A stretch of DNA of 12,329 nucleotides from MGIIa-K1 sp964577145 (GTDB taxonomy: Archaea > Thermoplasmatota > Poseidoniia > Poseidoniales > Poseidoniaceae): positions 1 through 12,329 of the forward strand of contig CAZNXM010000041.1 of NCBI GenBank assembly GCA_964577145.1, in the 5' to 3' direction. Numbering within the stretch: position 1 is the first letter of the stretch; each line of letters begins with the position of its first letter. Below are positions 1-6,737 of this stretch, in pieces. The notes beneath the pieces are model-generated. The model worked only from the letters and a program-made list of their open reading frames with translations. It was not told the origin of the DNA and searched no databases. The position numbers were made by a program, and so were the translations under genes.

Positions 1-74
1 GTATGATTTTGGTGATCAAAGGTGGGCACATGTCAGAGATGAGTGACGGGGAAGATGCTGTAGTATCAGAGTAG
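1..74 (+). CDS. Possible C-terminal end of a plus-strand gene cut by the window edge
   Basis: Two plus-strand frames are open from the left edge. The frame beginning at base 3 reads to a TAG at 72-74 and ends in a short acidic tail (SDGEDAVVSE). The frame beginning at base 2 ends at a TGA at 44-46 and reads YDFGDQRWAHVRDE. Either could be the tail of a gene converging on trmY, whose stop lies at 82-84. About 20 residues are visible at most, so no family can be assigned and I cannot say which frame is used. The longer frame is listed because it leaves only a 7-base gap, as is usual in this compact window. Confidence 0.3.
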   Translation, partial: MILVIKGGHMSEMSDGEDAVVSE

Positions 75-81
75 TTCTTCC

Positions 82-672
82 TCATAATTGAAGAGCAAAA
101 CCTTCGTCCAGAATGAAATGAACAATGCCTATACAGGTATGACCTTGTAACCATTGAGTTCCAATACTCCTGGGGATTCCCTCTTCACAATCAAGAGGCC
201 GGTCATCGCCCAGAATAAAACCAATTTCACCAGAATATGCTTCACCACTTCCTTCGCCAACAAATAGACTCGGTGAATCGGCATCGAGGCGAATGGTCGT
301 GCAATCCCATTCACTGAGAGTCATCTCTAGGTCACCACCTCCATCGTAGATTCCAGGACTTCGCTCAACCCAATGTCCACGCGGCGGCAATGGCTCACGA
401 AGCACAGCAGCGATCTTTCCTGCTACTGCTCTTTCTTCAGCATGCAAACCCACCAATTCATTCGAAACGAAGCGAATGCGGCGGGCAGGGCCTGGTCCTC
501 CAAGGAGAATCATTGTGAATTCGACATCAGCACGAATACCATGACTAGTTAGAATTGAACTCATCAATGCACGAATCAATACATCCATGCGACCTGCACC
601 ACCAGCAAGGTCACTCAACGGCAAATTTCCCTTTGCCATCGCTCTCGTACCAACGATTGCGAAGCGACGCAT
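82..672 (-). CDS. trmY: tRNA (pseudouridine(54)-N(1))-methyltransferase TrmY
   Basis: TrmY is a SPOUT-class methyltransferase that uses S-adenosylmethionine to methylate N1 of pseudouridine 54 in the T-loop of archaeal tRNA. The 196-residue protein has the family N-terminus (MRRFAIVGTR), the SDLAGGAGRMD segment at 20-30 and LTSHGIR at 41-47. LLGGPGPARRIRF follows at about 57-69, a SPGIYDGG loop at about 105-112, and the knot motif ILGDDRPL at 153-160. The end TCIGIVHFILDE (179-190) corresponds to the conserved Cys-Ile-x-Ile-Val-His tail. Length is normal for the family. A TTG 21 bases upstream (691-693) is in frame, but the ATG at 670-672 fits the family N-terminus and has AGGTGA four bases ahead. 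That AGGTGA overlaps the coaBC stop (677-679), so the two genes are very probably cotranscribed and translationally coupled. Confidence 0.93.
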   Translation of the reverse strand: MRRFAIVGTRAMAKGNLPLSDLAGGAGRMDVLIRALMSSILTSHGIRADVEFTMILLGGPGPARRIRFVSNELVGLHAEERAVAGKIAAVLREPLPPRGHWVERSPGIYDGGGDLEMTLSEWDCTTIRLDADSPSLFVGEGSGEAYSGEIGFILGDDRPLDCEEGIPRSIGTQWLQGHTCIGIVHFILDEGFALQL

Positions 673-676
673 TTTC

Positions 677-1858
677 TCACCTATTGTTGGCAATTACCGA
701 GCGGATTGCATTACACATCTCAGAATCGTTTTGGAGAACAAAATGGGCACCAAATGAATCGATGAGCCAAGCACGTGGCTTATCAGAATCACCGAGGTCT
801 TCGAGTCTATTTGCGATTGTAGCAGTCATTCCAGCCTTCTCTATTTGGGCAATAGCGCGGTGCACTAAGTCTCGTTGCTTGATTCCACTTTCCAATTTGA
901 AACCGATTCGCACAGCACCATTGCACAAATCTTTCAATTCCATAATGTGCTTTGAACCTTCGACCAGATTTATATCAAGGCCGCCTTGAAGAGAAGCGAT
1001 TTTCCCTTCGACCTTTTCTTCGATGACATAATCTAAAACCGCCGCACTGTGAATCCAAACTTCGATTCCATCGTTGGCTAATGCTTTCAATTCCGCAAGC
1101 ATTTCATCGGGGTCTGGAGCACTAATCACCAATGGCAACCACTTTGGTTGAGTAACGCTGGTCGCCCCCGCAACACAAGTCACATCCATTCCGTGACGAA
1201 ATAAATCATCTGCAATTGCAAACCCGGTTGCCCCACTGGACGTATTTTGTACGAATCTAACATCATCTATTGCTGTACGAGTAGCACCTAGAGTAATTAC
1301 CACAGATGTAGAATTAAGATTAACCAGGTTGCAGAATTTTGCTACGCACTCCTCATGTCCCGGAGTTTTTCGCTTACCTTCTTCCTCATCGCCCCAGACA
1401 ACAGTTGCACCTCGTGAAACTACTTCCTTGACTAAATCCCCAGTAATTGGGTCATCTGCTAGATCATTATGCATCGAGGGGACCATTAGAATTGGAACAT
1501 CTCGGCCACGAGCAGCACTCAGAGCCATCAATAGGGGCCCATTCATCATTCCATGAGCAAATGAAGCCATCAAATTGCGAGTAGTAGGTGCAACCAATAC
1601 CGCATCGAAGTCAGATAATGCCGATAAATCTCCATCCCAATCAGTGATTACCTCTCCTTGTGAAGCCCAGCGAACAGCGAGTGGGGTAATGATTTCTTGA
1701 GCCGAGGGCGTCATGATAACCGTTAGTTCAGCTCCATGTCGTCTCAACTCTCTGGCAAGACGTACAGTATCACATGCAGCGATGCCACCAGTGACTCCTA
1801 ACAAGATATGACGACCAGAGAGGGATGAGCCTCGGGCCTCAACATCTGTGTCTCGCAT
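677..1858 (-). CDS. coaBC: CoaBC-like bifunctional phosphopantothenoylcysteine decarboxylase / phosphopantothenate-cysteine ligase, altered decarboxylase site
   Basis: CoaBC makes 4'-phosphopantetheine for coenzyme A: CoaB joins cysteine to 4'-phosphopantothenate and the flavoprotein CoaC decarboxylates the product. In the 393-residue form starting at ATG 1856-1858, the N-terminal half has the flavin fold (LLGVTGGIAA at 19-28, VLVAPTT at 87-93). The C-terminal half has the ligase motifs: GATRTAIDDVRF at 191-202, NTSSG at 205-209, AAVLDY at 272-277 and KIAS at 286-289. Ligase residues look intact. In CoaC, the usual catalytic His before the APAT loop aligns to Asp77, the ACGxxGxGR substrate flap is replaced by EEGKRKTPGH, and PxMN reads PSMH (a His there occurs in some other lineages). 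Decarboxylase activity is therefore uncertain. An in-frame TTG at 1883-1885 is an alternative start with no ribosome-binding site. trmY follows after 4 bases. Confidence 0.85.
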   Translation of the reverse strand: MRDTDVEARGSSLSGRHILLGVTGGIAACDTVRLARELRRHGAELTVIMTPSAQEIITPLAVRWASQGEVITDWDGDLSALSDFDAVLVAPTTRNLMASFAHGMMNGPLLMALSAARGRDVPILMVPSMHNDLADDPITGDLVKEVVSRGATVVWGDEEEGKRKTPGHEECVAKFCNLVNLNSTSVVITLGATRTAIDDVRFVQNTSSGATGFAIADDLFRHGMDVTCVAGATSVTQPKWLPLVISAPDPDEMLAELKALANDGIEVWIHSAAVLDYVIEEKVEGKIASLQGGLDINLVEGSKHIMELKDLCNGAVRIGFKLESGIKQRDLVHRAIAQIEKAGMTATIANRLEDLGDSDKPRAWLIDSFGAHFVLQNDSEMCNAIRSVIANNR

Positions 1859-1933
1859 AACTAAAGCCAGAAGCACCTCACTCAAGACGGCTTCGCCGAG
1901 GGTTTCAATTGCCTTGCCAGCATCAGAAGAGAT

Positions 1934-2503
1934 ATGTCAGCAGCCGATGAAATGGTATTGGCGGGTTCGAGACCCACTCCAAGGTCGCCAATTGATGGCA
2001 TGCATTCACGTACCAGCATGGTGTTGCTCATCGATTCATTTGTAGTATTCATGATTGCCTGGGATTTACTCGGACTCAATGTCGCCCTTGTCCCCGGAGT
2101 CCTCTGTTTGATGGTCTGGCTTTCTTACCGTAATCGGACACCAATAGCATACTGGCCTGGAGCAATAATAATGATGCTTGCAACGGTATTCTTTTTGCTA
2201 ATCCTGCTAATACATATTTACGCATTAGTTTCAGGTAATGGTGGCTCGATATTTTTGACCCTTTTAGTTGGATGGGCAGCATATTCCTCAATGCGATTCA
2301 TTCGGCTTCATTTCCATCCAGTATACCGGATGGGATACCTTGGGCATGGTATTCCAGGCCATGATCAGCAATTACATCCCGGTGAAATGCTTGCAGCTTG
2401 TCCAACATGTTTGGCAGTATTGGCAATCAACCCACTAATGCTCTCATTAGAAGATAAATGCCCACACTGTGATGGGCCACTAATTCTTAGTGAAGAAGAG
2501 TGA
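1934..2503 (+). CDS. Integral membrane protein with C-terminal zinc ribbon, function unknown
   Basis: I do not recognise a family. The 189-residue protein has a short polar N-terminus, then about four hydrophobic stretches (about 29-46, 48-64, 72-99 and 103-121). A basic, His-rich segment (RFIRLHFHP, 121-129) follows, and the C-terminal soluble domain carries paired CxxC motifs at Cys156/159 and Cys176/179. These are 16 residues apart, the spacing of a compact zinc ribbon. By the positive-inside rule the ribbon and its basic lead-in would be cytoplasmic. The ATG at 1934 follows a weak AGAAGAG. Internal Met23 and Met29 are alternative starts just before the first membrane span. The gene is divergent from coaBC (75 bases between ATGs) and its stop lies 5 bases from the stop of the convergent actin-like gene, so it is probably transcribed alone. 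Confidence 0.85.
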   Translation: MSAADEMVLAGSRPTPRSPIDGMHSRTSMVLLIDSFVVFMIAWDLLGLNVALVPGVLCLMVWLSYRNRTPIAYWPGAIIMMLATVFFLLILLIHIYALVSGNGGSIFLTLLVGWAAYSSMRFIRLHFHPVYRMGYLGHGIPGHDQQLHPGEMLAACPTCLAVLAINPLMLSLEDKCPHCDGPLILSEEE

Positions 2504-2508
2504 ATGTC

Positions 2509-3534
2509 TCAGCGTGTTGCTAGAGTTAGGTTCTTCCACATGTCTTCAGGGACTTCCATTGCAAGTCTTAGTCCACCCATTGCACCGAGGCGAACAGGGT
2601 CGTCTACGACGTGAACATTTACATCTCCCATATCGGAGAGGCGGCGCTCGATTAGTGCACCTAGTCCATCGATTCCTGAGCCGCCACCAGCGAGTACCAT
2701 GTTTCGGCGGAATTCATCATGGAATTCTGGGTTGGAATCTGCAATCAATGCCTTTGCATTCTCTACGATAGGGTCAACAATTGATTCACAAGCTCTCTGA
2801 ATACAGTCTGTAATATCGAGTGTCATTGCCTTTCCATCAATGGAAAAGTCAACCATGACTGGGTCATCAGGGGCAGAAGTTGAAACGAAGGAGTGGTTTT
2901 CCTTCCAACGTCGTGCCATATCCTTGGTAATCTGCGCGCCGTTGTATTTACTTTGTACTTCCTTGATGATTTGCGCATCGACGTAGTCTCCAGCATATCC
3001 AGTGTGCATCTGGTCACCAGGCCCGGGGATGGTTCCGTAAACTCGGCAAAGGTCTGTGGTACCTGCACCGATATCAATTACGAGAGTGTGCTCAATCATG
3101 TCCAGTGCATATGCGACCGCAAATGGCTCAGAAATAATCATTGCCGCATTTACAGAACCTGCAGCAGCATCGAAAATCGAGGTCTTGTCTACGTGACTTG
3201 CCTCAGCAGGTGCTCCAATGACTGCTACTACACGGTCATATTCTTCAGGGTCGGAAAGTGCAATTAGGTGAGTGATGAAGTGTGCAATGAATGCTCTATC
3301 CTCTGGAGTATCCTTAATCACACCCAATTCTAGAGGTCTGAAAAGATTCAGTGCGAGCCTATTTTTCAAAGCCTCTTCTCCAAAAAGAACATCTCTCTTC
3401 AGGAAGTTTCTTGCAATTGGATCTTTAGGTGTACCAATTACAGTTAGTTCTTCTTCTTCATGACTGTCACTGGAAACCATGACAGATCGGAAGGTTCCAA
3501 GATCGACTCCGATATACAGTACTTCTTCAGCCAT
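2509..3534 (-). CDS. Actin-like ATPase, MamK-type (MreB/MamK superfamily)
   Basis: This is an actin-fold ATPase expected to form cytoplasmic filaments. Its 341 residues show the phosphate-1 loop IGVDLGTFRS (8-17), connect-1 ISEPFAVAYAL (134-144), phosphate-2 LVIDIGAGTTDLC (151-163) and the adenosine loop LAGGGSGIDGL (281-291). Beyond these shared motifs it matches what I remember of magnetosome MamK more closely than MreB: GTIPGPGDQ after phosphate-2 (167-175), AGDYVD (181-186), HSFVSTS (214-220), and a C-terminus with GLRLAMEVPEDMWKNL. Length is close to MamK and there is no amphipathic N-terminal membrane helix as in many MreBs. No magnetosome genes are visible, so the role may be cell organisation, shape or positioning of some structure. 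The ATG at 3532-3534 follows a weak AGGCGAG. It is the last gene of the minus-strand cluster, 97 bases after the zinc-ribbon/TerB-like gene, with a possible TATA box in that gap. Confidence 0.9.
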   Translation of the reverse strand: MAEEVLYIGVDLGTFRSVMVSSDSHEEEELTVIGTPKDPIARNFLKRDVLFGEEALKNRLALNLFRPLELGVIKDTPEDRAFIAHFITHLIALSDPEEYDRVVAVIGAPAEASHVDKTSIFDAAAGSVNAAMIISEPFAVAYALDMIEHTLVIDIGAGTTDLCRVYGTIPGPGDQMHTGYAGDYVDAQIIKEVQSKYNGAQITKDMARRWKENHSFVSTSAPDDPVMVDFSIDGKAMTLDITDCIQRACESIVDPIVENAKALIADSNPEFHDEFRRNMVLAGGGSGIDGLGALIERRLSDMGDVNVHVVDDPVRLGAMGGLRLAMEVPEDMWKNLTLATR

Positions 3535-3549
3535 TTGACTCGCCTAATT

Positions 3550-3654
3550 TCACCCATTGCTCAGCACCTTATGAACAATACTCACCGCGTCCATGGAAAA
3601 GGCATCCATTATGAATTCTATAAACCGTGCATCAGCACCAGTTTTCGCACTCAT
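3550..3654 (-). CDS. Possible 34-residue small ORF between the zinc-ribbon/TerB-like gene and the actin gene
   Basis: An ATG at 3652-3654 inside the last codons of the upstream gene opens a different frame that crosses its TGA (3632-3634). It ends at a TGA at 3550-3552, 15 bases before the actin-like start. The product begins MSAKTGADARFIEF and ends AVSIVHKVLSNG, and the middle could form one amphipathic helix. Such an overlap could couple translation across the gap, or it may be chance. No clear ribosome-binding site is present and no family is recognisable. It is listed because this is the only sizeable gap in the cluster and the reading frame spans nearly all of it. Confidence 0.18.
   Translation of the reverse strand: MSAKTGADARFIEFIMDAFSMDAVSIVHKVLSNG
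3617..3624 (-). promoter_or_regulatory. Possible archaeal TATA box for the actin-like gene
   Basis: On the minus strand the sequence TTTATAGA lies just after the stop of the upstream gene and about 82 bases before the actin-like ATG. Archaeal TATA boxes sit about 25 bases before the transcript start, so this one would give a leader of roughly 55-60 bases. The larger gap here than elsewhere in the cluster makes a separate promoter plausible. The match is short and AT-rich, and no strong BRE is seen. Confidence 0.3.
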
Positions 3655-4642
3655 TACAGTACCAAGCAGCATAGTCGGCATACAACTCCGCCATCTTACC
3701 GCAAACTGTACATTCTTTGAGTGCATGAGTACCAAAAATTTGCATTACAATTTGCACATGCACTCTGTCATCGATACCTAACTGCTGGCGCATTGCCCAC
3801 AGCATTTGGTCCTCGGATGGAGAAATAATTCCATCCTCTAGTACGATTTCAACAACGGTGCGATAATCGCTCAGCATAGTGACATCACGTGGGTCCATTG
3901 ATACTCCACCCTTTTCAGCTACAATATCGGTCCCTCCTGGGTCATCGACAAATATCACGAATGAGGCTGCATCAAATTCATCAGACCTTAATTCAAGGTT
4001 AATGCTGGTACCGTCGATGTTGGCAAATACCAAATTCGAATGTCGATTGATCACATTGGCTATCGAACGTGCAGTATCTTCAGCAGAACGACCACGCCTC
4101 CAACCGGTTTCACTTGCCTCATCGAAAGCATAGAATTCTGTTCCCTTACCAGGATACTCTAGTCTAATCTCTTCTCCACCATCGAATCCATTAGCGACGA
4201 TATGGATTTTCCCAACAGTTGTATCGACGAGATTATCATCATCATCGAAGGAAATCATCAGAGGTTTACGTGCTTCTTCAGCAGCATTAAAATGACCACT
4301 CATTCCACTCATCCATTTATCCTCAAGGCGTTTGAGGCTCTCCTCTTGTTTTCCTGAAAGTCCTTTCTCGATACCAAGGACACTAGATAGATGACCGCTC
4401 TCCATTTCTCTTTTGAACTCATCAATGAGTTCAGCATCGCGTCGATAGTCATCTGGAGGACCACGAGTTACTGCAACACTATCTGGGTCCTTCCATTCGT
4501 ATTGACATTTGGAACAGCAGAGATATCCAGACATTGTCGAGGGTTGTTTTTCACCACCACAACGGGGGCAGTCGCCCTCGTCATTGAAGCCAAGATTCTC
4601 GGCGGCCTCACGCCTGCCCTTGCGAAAATCGAATCCTGCCAT
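3632..4642 (-). CDS. Multidomain protein: N- and C-terminal zinc ribbons with TerB-like helical segment, function unknown
   Basis: I do not recognise the whole architecture. In the 336-residue form, the N-terminus carries a zinc ribbon (CPRC at 25-28, CSKC at 43-46). A charged, probably helical region follows at about 65-125. A beta-rich segment (about 142-240) includes SAEDTARSIANVINRHS (187-202) and a two-strand repeat, reminiscent of modules in phage tail or flagellin-like proteins. A helical segment, TVVEIVLEDGIISPSEDQML (262-281), resembles the acidic turn of TerB-like domains. The C-terminus is a second ribbon (CTVC 311-314, CNEC 329-332, terminal Cys336). No signal peptide or membrane span is seen. 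The start is uncertain: ATG at 4640-4642, or an in-frame GTG at 4679-4681 that would add 13 residues including two Cys. Neither has a good ribosome-binding site. It lies between the DUF35-like gene and the actin-like gene, probably in one transcript. Confidence 0.85.
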   Translation of the reverse strand: MAGFDFRKGRREAAENLGFNDEGDCPRCGGEKQPSTMSGYLCCSKCQYEWKDPDSVAVTRGPPDDYRRDAELIDEFKREMESGHLSSVLGIEKGLSGKQEESLKRLEDKWMSGMSGHFNAAEEARKPLMISFDDDDNLVDTTVGKIHIVANGFDGGEEIRLEYPGKGTEFYAFDEASETGWRRGRSAEDTARSIANVINRHSNLVFANIDGTSINLELRSDEFDAASFVIFVDDPGGTDIVAEKGGVSMDPRDVTMLSDYRTVVEIVLEDGIISPSEDQMLWAMRQQLGIDDRVHVQIVMQIFGTHALKECTVCGKMAELYADYAAWYCNECENWC

Positions 4643-4688
4643 ATCATAACGACAGTTATGGAAGCATTTGAAGACTCCCACAATAACG

Positions 4689-5486
4689 TCAAGAAATTAG
4701 TGCCTTCAAACCATAACGAATTAGGCCATCTTGTGCATATAATCGTCGAATTGCAAAATCCACCTTGATTCCAATTTCAGGAAGTTTGTCCTCATCGTCC
4801 GCAATTAGGAAAACACCGCATGGGCCATCGATTAGGCGCACGAAAACGGTGCTAATACCTTCAAGAATAGGCGCACGTAGACTGAATTCTGACGGAGCTC
4901 CACCTGCGGATAATTTGGTCCATGATTCTATGACCCCACTCCCGCGGAGTGCCAAGCCTTCTTCCGGGCGACCATTACCCACCATTTCTCGAGGCGGCCA
5001 AATCAACAAATCTCCCATCTTCTGCCCTGTGAGTTTCATCCTAGCAGATGAACCGCTGAGATATGCTTGTTCGCTAACGAATGCACCTTGGCTGACGGCA
5101 GATAATTCCGTTATCCATGCCTCACTAATTTTTGTATGGAATTCCTTGTCGATTTCAAAGCCATCAACTTGACCTTTTTGCATCCCACCTTTTGAAATTG
5201 ACACACATGCCTCATCACCACATGAAATAGTCCATTCCGCCTCCTTATCAATTGAGTAACCACATGCTAACAAAACAAATTCTTCTATGCTCCCATCAAT
5301 ACATACAGAGTCAATATCACACTCTTCAGAAAGTAGAGATAGTCCACTAATTGCGAGAGTTGTATGATCGCTATCAGGGCCAAAAACATGAGTTCCATCA
5401 ATGGTATGTCGACTCTTAACCATCACACCATCAATTCGAAGACAGGCTAGGTTACCCTGCCAGCGGATGCATTCACTAGAACTCAT
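4689..5486 (-). CDS. DUF35-like OB-fold protein, partner of the upstream thiolase, with degenerate zinc ribbon
   Basis: DUF35 proteins (rubredoxin-like zinc ribbon plus OB fold) are partners of archaeal thiolases and help pass acyl-CoA substrates between thiolase and HMG-CoA synthase. The C-terminal part (about 180-263) of this 265-residue protein fits the OB fold: GSGVIESWT (182-190), an APILEG turn (205-210), VRLIDGP (216-222) and IGIKVDF (238-244). The preceding LTGQKMGDLLIWPPRE (152-167) aligns with the family's zinc ribbon, but the four Cys are gone. The N-terminal 140 residues are extra. FGPDSDHTTLAISGLSLL (35-52) resembles the start of HMG-CoA synthase or thiolase-fold proteins, so this region may be a reduced remnant of that fold without a catalytic Cys (inference). 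The ATG overlaps the thiolase stop in an ATGA (5483-5486), indicating translational coupling and a likely complex. Confidence 0.8.
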   Translation of the reverse strand: MSSSECIRWQGNLACLRIDGVMVKSRHTIDGTHVFGPDSDHTTLAISGLSLLSEECDIDSVCIDGSIEEFVLLACGYSIDKEAEWTISCGDEACVSISKGGMQKGQVDGFEIDKEFHTKISEAWITELSAVSQGAFVSEQAYLSGSSARMKLTGQKMGDLLIWPPREMVGNGRPEEGLALRGSGVIESWTKLSAGGAPSEFSLRAPILEGISTVFVRLIDGPCGVFLIADDEDKLPEIGIKVDFAIRRLYAQDGLIRYGLKALIS

Positions 5487-6655
5487 CTAGCATTCCTCCC
5501 GAAAATATTGACAGCACATGTTGCCCCAGAGCCACCAACATTGTGGGTAAGTGCGACCTCAGCATCTCGAACTTGCCTTGACTGTTCTACTTCGCCCCTC
5601 AACTGCTTGAATACCTCTACAACTTGTCCAGTTCCCGTTGCACCAAGTGGGTGGCCTTTACTCTTCAGTCCACCACTTGGATTAATCGTGACATCACCTT
5701 CATTGCGACGACCCATTCCGTTGCGAGCAAATATTCCACCCTTTCCTTTATCTGCAAACCCAAGGTCTTCGGTCGCCATCAATTCAGCAATTGTGAAGCA
5801 ATCATGAACTTCGGCTAAATCAATATCAGCGGCTGTGATTCCTGCTTGGGAATATGCCTTTGCAGATGCCATTTGAGTTGATTTTATCTGGGTTATTGAT
5901 GGACGGTCATGAAGTGCCAGATGGTCACTTCCAGCCCCAGAGCCCAAAACCCAAATTGGGTCCTCACTCAGATTTTTGGCAATATGATCTGCAGCCAATA
6001 TTACACAAGAAGCACCATCACTAGTAGGACAGCAGTCGTATAGTGTCAGAGGGTCAGCTACCATAAATCCAGATTGGGCCTTTTCAAAAGAGACATCCTT
6101 ACGCAGATGTGCGTATTCATTATCCATTCCATGCATATGGTTTTTCACGGAAATATGTACTAAATCATCATGGTTGCTACCATGTTCATGAAAGTGTCTC
6201 CGTGCCATTAACGCATAGGTTCCCGGAAATGTAAGGCCCGCAAGCCTCTCCCATTCTGTATCTCCACTCACACCAAGCCAGAATCGCTTGCGTTCAGGAG
6301 ATAAGTCATTCATTTTCTCAATGCCACCAGCGACAACAATGTCAGCCTGGCCACTCTTGATTGCCATCCATGCATCTCTGAAAGCAAAGCCAGAGGAAGC
6401 ACATGCATTCTCTACTCTTCGCACTGGGATATTGTCCAGTCCCGAGTGCTCGGTAAGTAGTGCGGCGGTATTGCCAAGTTGCGCACCCCCAAATGCTACG
6501 GAGCCAATGAATGCCTCATCAACTTGTGAGGGCTCAAAATCACCATCGATTGATGAGTATGCGGCCTCAGCCGCTTCAGCCCACATTCCCTTGAGTCCGA
6601 GGGGGTGATTTCCGTACTTGGTCTGCCCCGCACCGACCACCGCGACATCGACCAT
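5483..6655 (-). CDS. Thiolase family protein (archaeal acetyl-CoA C-acetyltransferase / SCPx type)
   Basis: Thiolases form or cleave the carbon-carbon bond of 3-ketoacyl-CoA. In archaea this type commonly makes acetoacetyl-CoA, the first step toward mevalonate. The 390-residue protein is of normal family length and is cytosolic. The nucleophile is Cys85 in VENACASSGFAF, with HDCFTIAEL (284-292) and the general-base His335 in KGHPLGATGTG (333-343). The C-terminal loop is HNVGGSGATC (371-380), which is the SCPx/archaeal form and not the bacterial CxG form. An in-frame ATG 84 bases upstream would overlap kptA. The ATG at 6653-6655 has GGAAGGG close by and gives the expected N-terminus (MVDVAVVGAGQTKYG). 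The DUF35-like gene overlaps its stop by four bases. Substrate cannot be read from sequence: acetoacetyl-CoA synthesis or beta-oxidation are both possible. Confidence 0.92.
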   Translation of the reverse strand: MVDVAVVGAGQTKYGNHPLGLKGMWAEAAEAAYSSIDGDFEPSQVDEAFIGSVAFGGAQLGNTAALLTEHSGLDNIPVRRVENACASSGFAFRDAWMAIKSGQADIVVAGGIEKMNDLSPERKRFWLGVSGDTEWERLAGLTFPGTYALMARRHFHEHGSNHDDLVHISVKNHMHGMDNEYAHLRKDVSFEKAQSGFMVADPLTLYDCCPTSDGASCVILAADHIAKNLSEDPIWVLGSGAGSDHLALHDRPSITQIKSTQMASAKAYSQAGITAADIDLAEVHDCFTIAELMATEDLGFADKGKGGIFARNGMGRRNEGDVTINPSGGLKSKGHPLGATGTGQVVEVFKQLRGEVEQSRQVRDAEVALTHNVGGSGATCAVNIFGRNAR

Positions 6656-6679
6656 ATCCCTTCCACATCGACACGGCTG

Positions 6680-6706
6680 TTGAACCTCACGGTCCACAGG
6701 GTTCAA
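6680..6706. promoter_or_regulatory. Inverted repeat centred between the divergent thiolase and kptA genes
   Basis: The arms TTGAACC (6680-6686) and GGTTCAA (6700-6706) are perfectly complementary and separated by 13 bases. The centre (6693) is almost midway between the two start codons (6655 and 6738). This position suits an operator that a dimeric regulator could use to control both genes. A seven-base arm can also arise by chance, and no regulator gene is nearby. Confidence 0.35.
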
Positions 6707-6737
6707 TAACACCCCTCCTGTCGGCGGGATGATAGTC

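Noticed and set aside
555..989. A 144-residue plus-strand open frame opposite trmY and coaBC
   Set aside because: It lies antisense to two genes with clear family motifs, and its composition (many Ser, His, Arg and Pro) is typical of a shadow frame.
1888..1898. CGGCTTCGCCG short hairpin between coaBC and the membrane protein gene
   Set aside because: A four-base stem with a three-base loop in a divergent promoter gap is too short to support a terminator or operator call.
2893..3267. A 124-residue plus-strand open frame opposite the actin-like gene
   Set aside because: The minus strand carries all actin motifs here. This frame shows no domain pattern and has unusual Cys and Ser content.
6696..6712. 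GGGTTCAAT resembling a tRNA T-loop
   Set aside because: The bases on either side cannot form the five-pair T stem, and no acceptor or anticodon arm is found nearby. It is better explained as one arm of the inverted repeat.
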